Source of the DNA: Deinococcus sp.
GTDB lineage: Bacteria > Deinococcota > Deinococci > Deinococcales > Deinococcaceae
Length of the DNA stretch: 41,045 bases
Assembly (NCBI RefSeq): GCF_018260555.1
Contig: NZ_JAGLBB010000022.1
Location: 1 to 41,045, forward strand
Reading direction: 5' to 3'
The notes beneath the pieces were generated by a model that saw only the letters and a list, made by a program, of their open reading frames with translations, did no database searches and was not told where the DNA came from. This document shows positions 18,804-27,451 of this stretch, piece after piece (position 1 is the first letter of the stretch; every line of letters begins with the position of its first letter). The translations under genes were made by a program, and so were the position numbers.

Positions 18804-18836
18804 CCGTAATGCCCCCGTAATGCTCCCGTAATGCCC
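18804..18836 (+). promoter_or_regulatory. Three 11-bp direct repeats, candidate SARP operator
   Basis: CCGTAATGCCC, CCGTAATGCTC and CCGTAATGCCC follow each other without gap, so GTAATGC recurs every 11 bp on one face of the helix. The array lies 33 bp before the start of the CBS gene and 62 bp after the SARP-like regulator gene. SARP proteins are known to bind 7-bp direct repeats with 11-bp periodicity near the -35 region. I do not see a good -10 box downstream. Confidence 0.6.
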
Positions 18837-18868
18837 CCACGGGAGCCTGCACGCATGGAGGGTTCCCC

Positions 18869-19306
18869 ATGCGAATTCATACCCTAATGAGTACCCCGGT
18901 AATCACAGCTGTTCCCACCCTCTCGCTCCTGGCGGCGGCGCACCTGATGCGGTCGCACGGCATCCGGCGCCTGCCGGTCGTTGACGAAGGCACGCTGGTC
19001 GGGATCGTCACCGACCGTGACCTGCGCGAGGCCACGCCCAGCCGCGTGTCTGGCGTGTCCCCCTGGGAGGCCACCACCCGGCTGTCCGCCGTCACGGTCG
19101 CCGACGTGATGCGCCGCTCGGTCCTGACCACCACCCCCGACGCGGACGCCCGTGACGCAGCTCACACCATGCTGCTGCACCGGGTGGGCGCGCTCCCCGT
19201 GATCGACCCAGCCGGGCGCGTGGTGGGCGTCGTGACCGTCAGTGACGTGCTGCGCGATTACGCGGCGGCCAGTCCGGCCGCAACCGGCGCGGGAGCCTCG
19301 ACGTGA
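18869..19306 (+). CDS. CBS-domain-pair protein
   Basis: The protein has 145 residues, with Shine-Dalgarno GGAGGG 6 nt before ATG 18869. Two CBS motifs: residues 3-63 (IHTLMSTPVITAVPTLSLLAAAHLM, RRLPVVDEGTLVGIVTDRDLREA) and about 75-135 (VADVMRRSVLTTTPDADARDAAHTML, GALPVIDPAGRVVGVVTVSDVLRD). CBS pairs bind adenine nucleotides or similar ligands and sense energy state. It is first in the oxidase operon, and its TGA overlaps the GTG of the subunit IIa gene. I infer an energy-sensing role tied to the oxidase. Confidence 0.9.
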   Translation: MRIHTLMSTPVITAVPTLSLLAAAHLMRSHGIRRLPVVDEGTLVGIVTDRDLREATPSRVSGVSPWEATTRLSAVTVADVMRRSVLTTTPDADARDAAHTMLLHRVGALPVIDPAGRVVGVVTVSDVLRDYAAASPAATGAGAST

Positions 19307-19476
19307 GCGTCCCACCCCAGGGGCGCGGCGCGCCGCCAGCAGACACGCTCTCACAGGACAGGCCCCCCACGCGGGGCGCGGCTCCACGCGGCACGCTGGC
19401 CGTGGTCCTCACGCTGCTGCTGAGCATCCTGGGCCTGTGGATGCTGGTGCTGGGCGTCTTGCAGGGGCGCGCGTGA
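19303..19476 (+). CDS. Cytochrome c oxidase subunit IIa (ba3-type), small
   Basis: The protein has 57 residues. The start GTG at 19303 overlaps the upstream stop (GTGA) and its own TGA overlaps the GTG of the next gene. It has a soluble Pro-rich N-terminus of about 27 residues, then one membrane helix: RGTLAVVLTLLLSILGLWM followed by LVLGVLQGRA. This resembles the 34-residue Thermus ba3 subunit IIa (KGALAVILVLTLTILVFWL...) as I recall it, and sits in the same order as the Thermus IIa-II-I operon. The extra N-terminal part is longer than in Thermus. Confidence 0.8.
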   Translation: MSVPPQGRGAPPADTLSQDRPPTRGAAPRGTLAVVLTLLLSILGLWMLVLGVLQGRA

Positions 19477-20045
19477 GCGGCACCGACCCCGTCCGCCTGG
19501 ACCACCACACCCTGGAACGCTACGAGACGGCGTGGCTGGGCGTCGCGGTCGTCCTGACGATCCTGCTGTTCGTGGGCGTGCTGGCCAGCCTGATCAGCGG
19601 CACGTACCCGCTGCTCGGGTCCGGCACCGGCCACGCACACGACGCGGCGATCGTGAAGGGCCACGTGGACCCCGCGCAGCTGGCCGCCACGCCCTTCGCG
19701 AAACCGGGCCTGGTGATGGACGATTCCGGCAAGCCGGTCATGAACGCCCAGGGCACCCTGGACGCCTACCTCGTGGCCGGGGGGTTCACGTACCAGCCGT
19801 CGGTGCTGCGCGTCCCGGCGGGCGTGCCCGTCACGCTACACGTGACCGCCACCGACGTCGTGCACGGCTTCCAGTTGACCGGCACGAACGTGAACGTGGA
19901 GATCCTGCCCGGCCACGTCGCCTCGCTCACCGTGACCTTCCGCCACCCCGGCGAGCAGCACATCATCTGTAACGAGTACTGCGGGGTAGGTCACCACAAC
20001 ATGATTACCCGCTTCATCGTCGAAGCGCCTACGGAGACCCCATGA
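19473..20045 (+). CDS. Cytochrome c oxidase subunit II (ba3-type)
   Basis: The protein has 190 residues from GTG 19473. One membrane helix (AWLGVAVVLTILLFVGVLASLISG) at about residues 20-45 is followed by an exposed cupredoxin domain. The dinuclear CuA site is complete: His in VVHGFQL, then CNEYCGVGHHNM with two Cys, His and Met. It receives electrons from cytochrome c and passes them to subunit I. Subunit II of this short form is typical of B-type (ba3) oxidases. Stop and next start overlap (ATGA). Confidence 0.94.
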   Translation: MSGTDPVRLDHHTLERYETAWLGVAVVLTILLFVGVLASLISGTYPLLGSGTGHAHDAAIVKGHVDPAQLAATPFAKPGLVMDDSGKPVMNAQGTLDAYLVAGGFTYQPSVLRVPAGVPVTLHVTATDVVHGFQLTGTNVNVEILPGHVASLTVTFRHPGEQHIICNEYCGVGHHNMITRFIVEAPTETP

Positions 20046-21776
20046 CCACCGCCCTTCCGTCCCAGACGGCTTCCAACCCGGCATTGCCCGCCCTGGACAG
20101 CGCCACCCTCACCAGCCTGAAGAAACTGACGCAGTACTATGCCGTCACGGCCTTCCTGGCCCTGATGATCGGCGTGCTGTTGGGGCCGTTGCAGGCCCTG
20201 AACTACGGCGGCGTGAACGTGTACGAGTTTCCGCTGCTGAAAGTCCTGATCAAGTCCTACTACCAGGGGCTGACGCTGCACGGCGTCCTGAACGCGCTGG
20301 TGTTCACGCAGTTCTTCATCAGCGGCTGGATGCTGTACCTACCGGCCCGCGACCTGAACGTCCGGCCGAACATGCGCTTTGCGTGGATCACGTACCTGAT
20401 CATGACCGCCGGGCTGCTCACGGCCGCCGTTCCTCTCCTGATGAACAACGCCACGGTGCTGTATACCTTCTACCCGCCGCTAGAAGGCAGTCCCGTGTTC
20501 TACATCGGCGCGGCCGTCATGGTCGCCGCGAGCCTGCTCGTCGCCGCGCAGGTCGTGGCGCTGTGGCTGAGCTGGAAACGCGCCAACCCGGGCCGCGTGA
20601 CGCCCATCGTGACGTACATGAGCGTCGGTCGCCACCTGGCTGATGTGGGGCGTGGCCGCCCTGGGCCTGGTGGTCGAGGTCGTGGGCATGCTGATTCCCT
20701 GGTCGCTGGGCCTCACGCGCGGCGTGGACCCGCTGCTGGCCAGGACGCTGTTCTGGTGGACCGGGCACCCCATCGTGTACTTCTGGTTGCTGCCCGCGTA
20801 CATCTCGTGGTACGCGTTCCTGCCCCGGCAGGCGGGCGGCCGCATGGCCAGCGAGGGCCTGACCCGACTGGCGTTCGCGATGTTCCTGGTGTTCAGCGTG
20901 CCGGTCGGCCTGCACCACCAGTACGCCGACCCGAACGTGCAGAACAACTGGAAGGTCATTCACATGTTCCTGACGTTCCTGGTGGCCGTGCCCAGCCTCC
21001 TGACCGCCTTCAGCGCCGCCGCGTCTCTCGAAGACGCCGCCCGCGCCCGCGGGGGCCGGGGCGTGGTCGGCTGGGTGCGCCGCCTGCCGTGGGGGAACGC
21101 CAGCGTGACCGCGCAGGTGCTCGCCATGGTGTCGTTCATCTTCGGTGGGGCGGGCGGCATCGTGAACGCCTCGATGGCCTTCGCGCCGGTCGTGCACAAC
21201 ACCGCCTGGATTCCCGGTCACTTTCACATCACGGTGGGCACCGCGACCACCCTGACGTTCATGGGCGTGATGTTCTGGCTGGTGCCGCACCTGACCGGCA
21301 AGCGCCTGTTCTCGCCGCGCATGGCGCTCGCCTCGGCGTGGTGGTGGTTCGGCGGCATGATGCTGTTCGCGCTCGGCATGCACTGGCAGGGACTGGCGGG
21401 CGTGCCCCGGCGCGCGCAGGTCAGCGCCTCGGCGCAGCAGGGCATGTACGACAGCATGAACATCGCCCTGCCCAAACTCCTGACGGCCCTCAGTGGCGGC
21501 GTGCTGTTCGTCGCGGCGATCCTGTTCTACACGGTCCTGATCCGCACGCTGCTCTCGCCGCGCGTGGACGACCCGGAAAGCACCCCCATCCCCACCAGTG
21601 AGGCCATCAGCCCCGCCGGTCAGAACCTGCGGGAGGCCAGCCTGCTGGTGCGCCGCACCGAACCGCTGCTGGCCCTGACCTTCGCCGCGCTGATCCTGGT
21701 GATCCTGGTGTACGGCCCGGTCATCGCCCCGATGCTCGCAAACTACCAGTTCATTCCTGGCCAGAGGCTCTGGTGA
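20042..21776 (+). pseudogene. Cytochrome c oxidase subunit I (ba3-type), frameshifted by a 4-bp duplication
   Basis: The first 197 or so residues (MTTALPSQTASN...VTPIVTYMSV) read from 20042; the rest of the protein is one frame on, ending with LANYQFIPGQRLW at 21776. At the joint, GTCG is present twice in a row (20624-20631). Removing one copy gives a continuous VTYMSVATWLMWGVAALG and a 1731-bp, 576-residue gene, the normal size for ba3 subunit I. Haem and CuB ligands are otherwise intact: LHGVLNALVF, WWTGHPIVYFWLLPAY, GLHHQYADP and HNTAWIPGHFHITVG. Unless rescued, the terminal oxidase would lack its catalytic core. It could also be an assembly error. Confidence 0.85.
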
Positions 21777-22195
21777 GCGGCGCCGAGGACCGCGGATTCA
21801 CCCGCGGGCAGATCACGGCCTTCGTGGCCACGCTGGCCGTGGCTGCCGCGCTGGGCACCGCCGCGTACCAGGCGGGAGAACGGCTGGCCGGCACGGGTGG
21901 CGGCGCCGCCGTCTCGGCCGCCACCGGTACCGTCCCAGACGGCGGCGCGCTGTACGCCGGGAACTGCGCCGGCTGCCACGGCGCCGACGCCAGGGGAGCC
22001 CTCGGCCCGGCCCTGGCTGCCCCGGCCGGCTGGAGCGCCGCAGAGTTCACGCAGGCCGTTCTGCACGGCCGCACGCCGGACGGCCGCACCCTGAGCACCG
22101 TGATGCCACGCTTCGAGACCGCGGGACTGGACGGCTCGGCCGCCACCGAGGCGCAACTGAACGCCATTCAGGCGTACCTGAAGACCCTGCCCTGA
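21773..22195 (+). CDS. Membrane-anchored c-type cytochrome
   Basis: The protein has 140 residues from GTG 21773, overlapping the subunit I stop. The N-terminal anchor helix (ITAFVATLAVAAALGTAAYQ) is followed by a flexible Gly/Ala linker and a cytochrome c domain with one haem site, CAGCH, and axial Met in STVMPRF. It likely delivers electrons to CuA of the oxidase encoded just upstream. It ends the operon. Confidence 0.9.
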   Translation: MSGAEDRGFTRGQITAFVATLAVAAALGTAAYQAGERLAGTGGGAAVSAATGTVPDGGALYAGNCAGCHGADARGALGPALAAPAGWSAAEFTQAVLHGRTPDGRTLSTVMPRFETAGLDGSAATEAQLNAIQAYLKTLP

Positions 22196-22217
22196 GCGGC
22201 GAGGCGTGGGGGCGGGA

Positions 22218-22246
22218 TTGACACGCCGCCCCCGCGCCTTTAAGCT
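22218..22246 (+). promoter_or_regulatory. Promoter of tRNA-His
   Basis: -35 TTGACA (22218-22223), a 17-bp spacer and -10 TAAGCT (22241-22246), about 34 bp before the tRNA. Confidence 0.8.
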
Positions 22247-22279
22247 GTATAGGCCCGTGAGCAGGTGGGTGAAACGAAC

Positions 22280-22357
<78 letters not shown>

Positions 22358-22361
22358 GACC

Positions 22362-22406
22362 GGTTCCGGCCCCCGCAGAGATGCAGTGGGCCGGAACGTC
22401 TTTTTT
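22362..22406 (+). terminator. Terminator between tRNA-His and tRNA-Leu
   Basis: The stem GTTCCGGCCC (22363-22372) pairs with GGGCCGGAAC (22388-22397), followed by GTC and six T. It would end the tRNA-His transcript, so tRNA-Leu either has its own promoter or relies on read-through. Confidence 0.85.
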
Positions 22407-22436
22407 CCCTGAGCGCACCAGGGTCAGGGAACACAC

Positions 22437-22521
<85 letters not shown>

Positions 22522-22531
22522 GTACGGCGCA

Positions 22532-22567
22532 GCGGCGGCCGGATCTCCCAGGGGGTCCGGCCGCCGC
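22532..22567 (+). terminator. Strong GC hairpin after tRNA-Leu
   Basis: The 12-bp arms GCGGCGGCCGGA and TCCGGCCGCCGC are separated by 12 nt. The T-run is poor (TTCCC), so termination or 3'-end processing are both possible. Confidence 0.55.
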
Positions 22568-22596
22568 TTCCCGCAGGTGCGGCCGGGTAAATGCAC

Positions 22597-22644
22597 TATG
22601 ATGCTTGGCGGCATGTCGCGCGCCCCTGCCCGGGTGGGGGCGCG
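22597..22644 (+). promoter_or_regulatory. Likely -10 box and leader hairpin of the trigger factor gene
   Basis: TATGAT (22597-22602) is a good -10 but no clear -35 is visible. The approximately 125-nt leader that follows has a stable hairpin, CGCGCCCC (22619) with GGGGCGCG (22637), ahead of the ribosome-binding site. A regulatory role of the hairpin is only possible. Confidence 0.4.
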
Positions 22645-22732
22645 GCCGACACGGCAGAATCAACGAGAAACGCGCCCTGGCGGCTGGTCCCACACGTGGG
22701 GCGGGGCGCTGCGGGCGCAGACGGGAGACCCA

Positions 22733-24046
22733 ATGGCAGAGCTGATCAGCAGAGAAGGCAACAAGGTGGAATTCAAGGTGTCGGTGCCGGCCGCCGAAGT
22801 GAACCGCGCATACGACCAGGTGTGGTCCGGACTGGCGCGCGACGTGCGCGTTCCCGGCTTCCGCCCGGGCAAAGCGCCCCGCAAGGTCATCGAGGGCCGC
22901 GTCGGGAAAGGTTACGTCGAGCAGGAAGTGCGTGACCGTCTGCTGGAAACCCACTACTCCCAGGCTGCCCGTGAACTGAAGCTCAGCCTCGTGGACGCCA
23001 ACATCGACCCGCAGCCCCTGAAGAGCGGTCAGTCCTTCGAATTCACCGTGAAGGGCGAAACCTACCCTGAAGTGACCCTGGGCGACTGGAGCGGCCTGCG
23101 CCTCACGGCCGCCGCGCCCGAGATCACCGACGAGGTCCTGGACCGCACCCTGAGTGACCTGCAGGAGCGCAACGCGACCTTCGACGACGCCGACCGCGCC
23201 ATCGAGGCCAGCGATCAGGTGACCATCGAGGAGCAGGGCGAGGACGGCGGGACCTACCCCGTGTACCTGGATGTCGCCGAGGCGCACGTGCGCGACGCGC
23301 TGCTGGGCAAGAACAAGGGCGACACCGTGGAAATCACCGTGCCTGCCCACCAGCACGGCGACCACGAGCACGCCGAGCACACCGTGACCGTGAAGATCAT
23401 GGACGTGAAGACCAAGAAGCTGCAGGAACTGGACGACGAGTTCGCCAAGAGCCTGAACTTCGACTCGCTGGAGCGCCTGCGCACCGACCTGAAGGCTGAA
23501 CTGGAACGCCGCGCGCAGCAGGAAGGCGAAGCCGGCCGCCGCGAGGAGTTCATCACTCACCTGGTCGAGGGCATGAACGCCGACATTCCCCAGGCGCTGC
23601 TGGACCGCCGCCGCGAGGCCATGCAGGCCGAGATTCAGGATGACCTGAGCCGCCAGGGCGTCAAGTGGGGCGAGTACGAGACCTTCATGAAGGAGCAGGG
23701 CAAGCTCGACGAGTTCATGGCGGACCTCGACAAGAACGCCGAGACCCGCGTGAAGCGCGACCTGGCCCTGGAACGCCTGGCCGAGGACCTGAAGGTCGAG
23801 GTCAGCGACGCCGAGTTCAACCAGACCATGATGGCGCTGGCGCAGGCGAACGGCCTGAGCCCCGCCGACCTGAGCAAGCAGCTCGGGCCGAACGGCATCA
23901 ACTCGTACTACACCAGCCTGATCCGCGAGAAGGCGCTGCAGCAGGCCATCGCGCAGCTGACGGGCGACCAGACCGAAGCCCCTGCCCAGGAAGCCAGCAC
24001 CGGGGAAACCGGCGCGGCAGACAGCAGCCAGGAAGCCGCCGAGTAA
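22733..24046 (+). CDS. tig: Trigger factor (ribosome-bound chaperone and prolyl isomerase)
   Basis: The protein has 437 residues. ATG 22733 (MAELISREGNKVEFKV) follows GGGAGA at a fitting distance; in-frame upstream codons lie in the leader hairpin. Ribosome-binding N-domain with the signature VPGFRPGKAPRKVIEGRVG at about residues 40-58 (family GFRxGKxP). A FKBP-like domain spans about 150-240 (VEITVPAHQHGDHEHAEHTV, His-rich here) and a helical chaperone C-domain runs to about 415. The acidic, Gln/Ser-rich tail (TEAPAQEASTGETGAADSS) is probably disordered. It binds nascent chains at the exit tunnel. The terminator follows directly. Confidence 0.96.
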   Translation: MAELISREGNKVEFKVSVPAAEVNRAYDQVWSGLARDVRVPGFRPGKAPRKVIEGRVGKGYVEQEVRDRLLETHYSQAARELKLSLVDANIDPQPLKSGQSFEFTVKGETYPEVTLGDWSGLRLTAAAPEITDEVLDRTLSDLQERNATFDDADRAIEASDQVTIEEQGEDGGTYPVYLDVAEAHVRDALLGKNKGDTVEITVPAHQHGDHEHAEHTVTVKIMDVKTKKLQELDDEFAKSLNFDSLERLRTDLKAELERRAQQEGEAGRREEFITHLVEGMNADIPQALLDRRREAMQAEIQDDLSRQGVKWGEYETFMKEQGKLDEFMADLDKNAETRVKRDLALERLAEDLKVEVSDAEFNQTMMALAQANGLSPADLSKQLGPNGINSYYTSLIREKALQQAIAQLTGDQTEAPAQEASTGETGAADSSQEAAE

Positions 24047-24062
24047 ACCGGCGTCCGGTCAA

Positions 24063-24099
24063 GGGGGGAGTGTCCTGAGGGGCGCTCCCCACCTTTTTT
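24063..24099 (+). terminator. Rho-independent terminator of trigger factor gene
   Basis: GGGGAGTG pairs imperfectly with CGCTCCCC across an 11-nt loop, then ACC and six T (24094-24099). Confidence 0.85.
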
Positions 24100-24157
24100 G
24101 CGGTGCGGGGCCATGCGGGTCTTCCGGAACTCTGCCCTGAACTCTGTCCCAAATTCA

Positions 24158-24186
24158 TTAAACGGGCGTTCAAAGAATGCTAGCGT
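24158..24186 (+). promoter_or_regulatory. fab operon promoter with inverted-repeat operator
   Basis: -10 TAGCGT (24181-24186) lies 7 nt before the fabH ATG, so the mRNA is near leaderless. The -35 TTAAAC (24158) lies exactly 17 bp upstream and is the left half of an inverted repeat TTAAACG-GG-CGTTCAA (24158-24173; 6 of 7 pairs). A TetR-type fatty-acid regulator (FadR-like proteins are known in Thermus) would block the -35 here; the regulator is an inference. Confidence 0.6.
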
Positions 24187-24193
24187 GCGTGGC

Positions 24194-25231
24194 ATGAGTG
24201 ACCCCGCCGCCCGCCCCAGCCTCGGCATCACCGCGCTGGGCATGTACGTGCCGGAACGCATCGTGCCCAACGCGGAATTCGAGGCCCGCATCGACACCAA
24301 CGCCGACTGGATCGAATCCCGCACCGGCATCCGCGAACGCCGCTTCGCCGCGCCGGAACAGTTCACGTCCGACGTGGGCGTCATGGCCGTGCGCAACATG
24401 CTGGAACGCGACCCGCAGGCCCTTCAGAACGTGGACGCCATCATCTGCGCCTCTGTCAGCCCCGACGCGCTGATGCCATCGACCGCCGCCCTGATCGGCA
24501 TGCAGGTCGGTCTGGTCGGCGCGGCCGCCTTTGACCTGAGCGCCGCGTGCAGCGGCTTCGTGTACGGCCTGAGCGTCGCGCAGGGCCTGATCATGAGCGG
24601 CGTGGCCCGCCGCGTACTGGTCGTGGGCGCCGAGGCCCTCAGCAAGATCGTGGATCAGGACGACCGCAACACTGCCATTCTGTTCGGGGACGGCGCGGGC
24701 GCCGCTGTGGTCGGTCCGGTCCCCAGCGGGTACGGCTTTCAGGAATTCGTGATGGGCGCCGACGGCAACGGCGGGTCCAGCCTGTACCTGCGCTGCGTGG
24801 CCCCCACCCTGCCCGGCGGCTTCGACATGGGCCACTCGGTCGGCATGAACGGCCGCGAGGTCTTCAAGTTCGCCGTGCGCGTGCTGGTCGAGAGCGGCGG
24901 GCAGGTCCTCGCCAAGAGCCGCCTGACCACCGCCGACGTGGAGTGGGTCATTCCGCATCAGGCGAACGTCCGCATCATCGAGGCGGCCATGGACCGCTTC
25001 GGACTGCCCATGGAGCGCGCCGTCGTGAACCTCGACCGCTACGGTAACACCAGTTCCGCGAGCGTCCCCATGGCCCTTGACGAGGCCGTGCAGGACGGCC
25101 GCGTGCAGGACGGCCAGCAACTTCTACTGATCGCGTTCGGCGGTGGCCTGAGCTGGGTGGCGGGCACCATGAAGTGGTGGAGCGGCGCGCCCAGCCTGCG
25201 CCCCGCACCGCAGGCCGGGGTGAGCGCATGA
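24194..25231 (+). CDS. fabH: Beta-ketoacyl-ACP synthase III
   Basis: The protein has 345 residues from ATG 24194. It starts chain synthesis by condensing acetyl-CoA (or branched acyl-CoA) with malonyl-ACP. The catalytic triad is visible: C119 in LSAACSGFVYGL, H255 in WVIPHQANVRII and N285 in LDRYGNTSSASVP. The N-terminal TNADWIESRTGIRERRF and GDGAGAAVV are typical. A short C-terminal extension (WWSGAPSLRPAPQAGVSA) is unusual. Its stop overlaps the fabD start (ATGA). Confidence 0.96.
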   Translation: MSDPAARPSLGITALGMYVPERIVPNAEFEARIDTNADWIESRTGIRERRFAAPEQFTSDVGVMAVRNMLERDPQALQNVDAIICASVSPDALMPSTAALIGMQVGLVGAAAFDLSAACSGFVYGLSVAQGLIMSGVARRVLVVGAEALSKIVDQDDRNTAILFGDGAGAAVVGPVPSGYGFQEFVMGADGNGGSSLYLRCVAPTLPGGFDMGHSVGMNGREVFKFAVRVLVESGGQVLAKSRLTTADVEWVIPHQANVRIIEAAMDRFGLPMERAVVNLDRYGNTSSASVPMALDEAVQDGRVQDGQQLLLIAFGGGLSWVAGTMKWWSGAPSLRPAPQAGVSA

Positions 25232-26133
25232 AGATCGCTGCTCTGTTCCCCGGCCAGGGCAGCCACAGCGTCGGCATGGGCGCCGACCTGACCGCCGCGT
25301 TCCCCGAGGCGGCCGAGGTCTACACGCAGGTCGAGCACGTCCTGCCGGGCCTGCGCGCCCTGATCGAGTCCGGCCCACCCGACGACCTGACCCTGACCGC
25401 CAACCAGCAGCCCGCCCTGGTGGCCGCCAGCGTCGCCGCCTACCGCGCGTGGCGCGCACGGACCGGCCTGACACCCGCGTTCGCGGCCGGGCACTCGCTG
25501 GGCGAGTACTCCGCACTGGTCGCCGCCGACGCCCTGAGTCTCGGGGACGCGCTGCGCCTGACCCGCCGGCGCGGCGAACTGATGCAGGACGCCGTGCCTG
25601 TCGGGGCCGGAGCCATGAGCGCCGTCATGGGCGACCCGGCCGTCGTCCTGGAGGTCTGCGCCCAGACCGACGGCGTGCAGCCCGCCAACTTCAACGCGCC
25701 CGCCCAGACCGTCATCAGCGGCACCACCGAAGGCGTGCAGGCCGCGAACGCTGCCCTCAAGGCGCGCGGCCTGAAAGCCATTCCCCTGAAGGTCAGCGCG
25801 CCCTTCCACTGCCCGCTCATGGCTCCGGCCGCTGCTGGCCTCGCCCCGGACCTCCAGACGACCGCGTTCGCGCCGCCCGCCTTCCCGGTGTACGCGAACG
25901 TGACCGCGCAGCCGAACACGGACCCCACTGCCCTGCCCGGCCTGCTGACCGAACAGATCACCGGGGCCGTGCGCTGGGTCGAGACCATCCAGGCCCTCGC
26001 GGCGGCCGGCGCGGACGTGTTCATCGAGTTCGGCCCCGGCACCGTCCTGGCCGGCCTGATCAAACGCATCCTGCCCGACGCCCGCACCATCAACGTCGGC
26101 ACGGCCGCGCAGGTGCAGGACTTCACGCTGTGA
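25228..26133 (+). CDS. fabD: Malonyl-CoA:ACP transacylase
   Basis: The protein has 301 residues. It begins MKIAALFPGQGSHSVGMG with the family GQGSQ-like oxyanion motif. The nucleophile S90 lies in GHSLGEYSAL and the catalytic His in VSAPFHCPLM. VQPANFNAPAQTVISG and the C-terminal EFGPGTVLAGLIKR are also typical. It loads malonate onto ACP for FabH and FabF. It is coupled to fabH by overlap and followed by fabG after 34 bp. Confidence 0.97.
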   Translation: MKIAALFPGQGSHSVGMGADLTAAFPEAAEVYTQVEHVLPGLRALIESGPPDDLTLTANQQPALVAASVAAYRAWRARTGLTPAFAAGHSLGEYSALVAADALSLGDALRLTRRRGELMQDAVPVGAGAMSAVMGDPAVVLEVCAQTDGVQPANFNAPAQTVISGTTEGVQAANAALKARGLKAIPLKVSAPFHCPLMAPAAAGLAPDLQTTAFAPPAFPVYANVTAQPNTDPTALPGLLTEQITGAVRWVETIQALAAAGADVFIEFGPGTVLAGLIKRILPDARTINVGTAAQVQDFTL

Positions 26134-26167
26134 AGCTCCCAACCCCCTTTCCCCGGAGAATCCACCC

Positions 26168-26917
<750 letters not shown>

Positions 26918-27024
26918 CCCAACGTGCCCCCGGGGAGCCGACTTGAACCCCGTTCAGATCAGCCGCCTCTCACAGGCGCCGCGTGTAGACTGGCGCAGAC
27001 TTCAGTATCAGGAGGTACGAACTC

Positions 27025-27255
27025 ATGGCAACTTTTGATGATGTGAAAGACGTGATCGTTGACAAGCTCGGTGTGGACGGCGACAAGGTGGTCCCTGAGG
27101 CCCGCTTCGTGGAGGACCTGGGCGCCGACAGCCTCGAAACCGTGGAACTGATCATGGGTCTCGAAGACAAGTTCGGGATCACCATCAGCGATGAGGACGC
27201 CGAAACGATCCGCACGGTCCAGGCCGCCGTGGATTACATCGAGACCAAGCAGTAA
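27025..27255 (+). CDS. acpP: Acyl carrier protein
   Basis: The protein has 76 residues, acidic, with phosphopantetheine attachment Ser36 in GADSLETVELIMGLEDKF. A strong ribosome-binding site GGAGG lies 9 nt before the ATG, in keeping with high expression. A TAGACT box at 26986 could serve as an extra internal promoter, giving a leader of about 27 nt. The approximately 200 bp between acpP and fabF contain a GC-rich imperfect hairpin (about 27298-27340), a possible attenuator that would lower fabF relative to acpP. Confidence 0.97.
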   Translation: MATFDDVKDVIVDKLGVDGDKVVPEARFVEDLGADSLETVELIMGLEDKFGITISDEDAETIRTVQAAVDYIETKQ

Positions 27256-27451
27256 ACGCGGTGGCCTCGCCCTCCACTCTCGGGGGGCGCAGGATGACGG
27301 GGCGGGGCGCGGTGCATGGCCGCTCCCGCCCCCCGCCGTTGTGGGACCGAACACCTGCCACGCCGCAGGTCAAGCCAATGCCAGCACCACTGCCCGCAGG
27401 TCGCGGCGCCGTCTTCGCGCGCACCTCCGGCACACCAAAGGGGGGGATGCA

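Noticed and set aside
20620..20640. Programmed frameshift in oxidase subunit I
   Set aside because: No slippery heptamer or downstream structure stands out; a simple 4-bp tandem duplication explains the shift and restores the family sequence exactly when removed.
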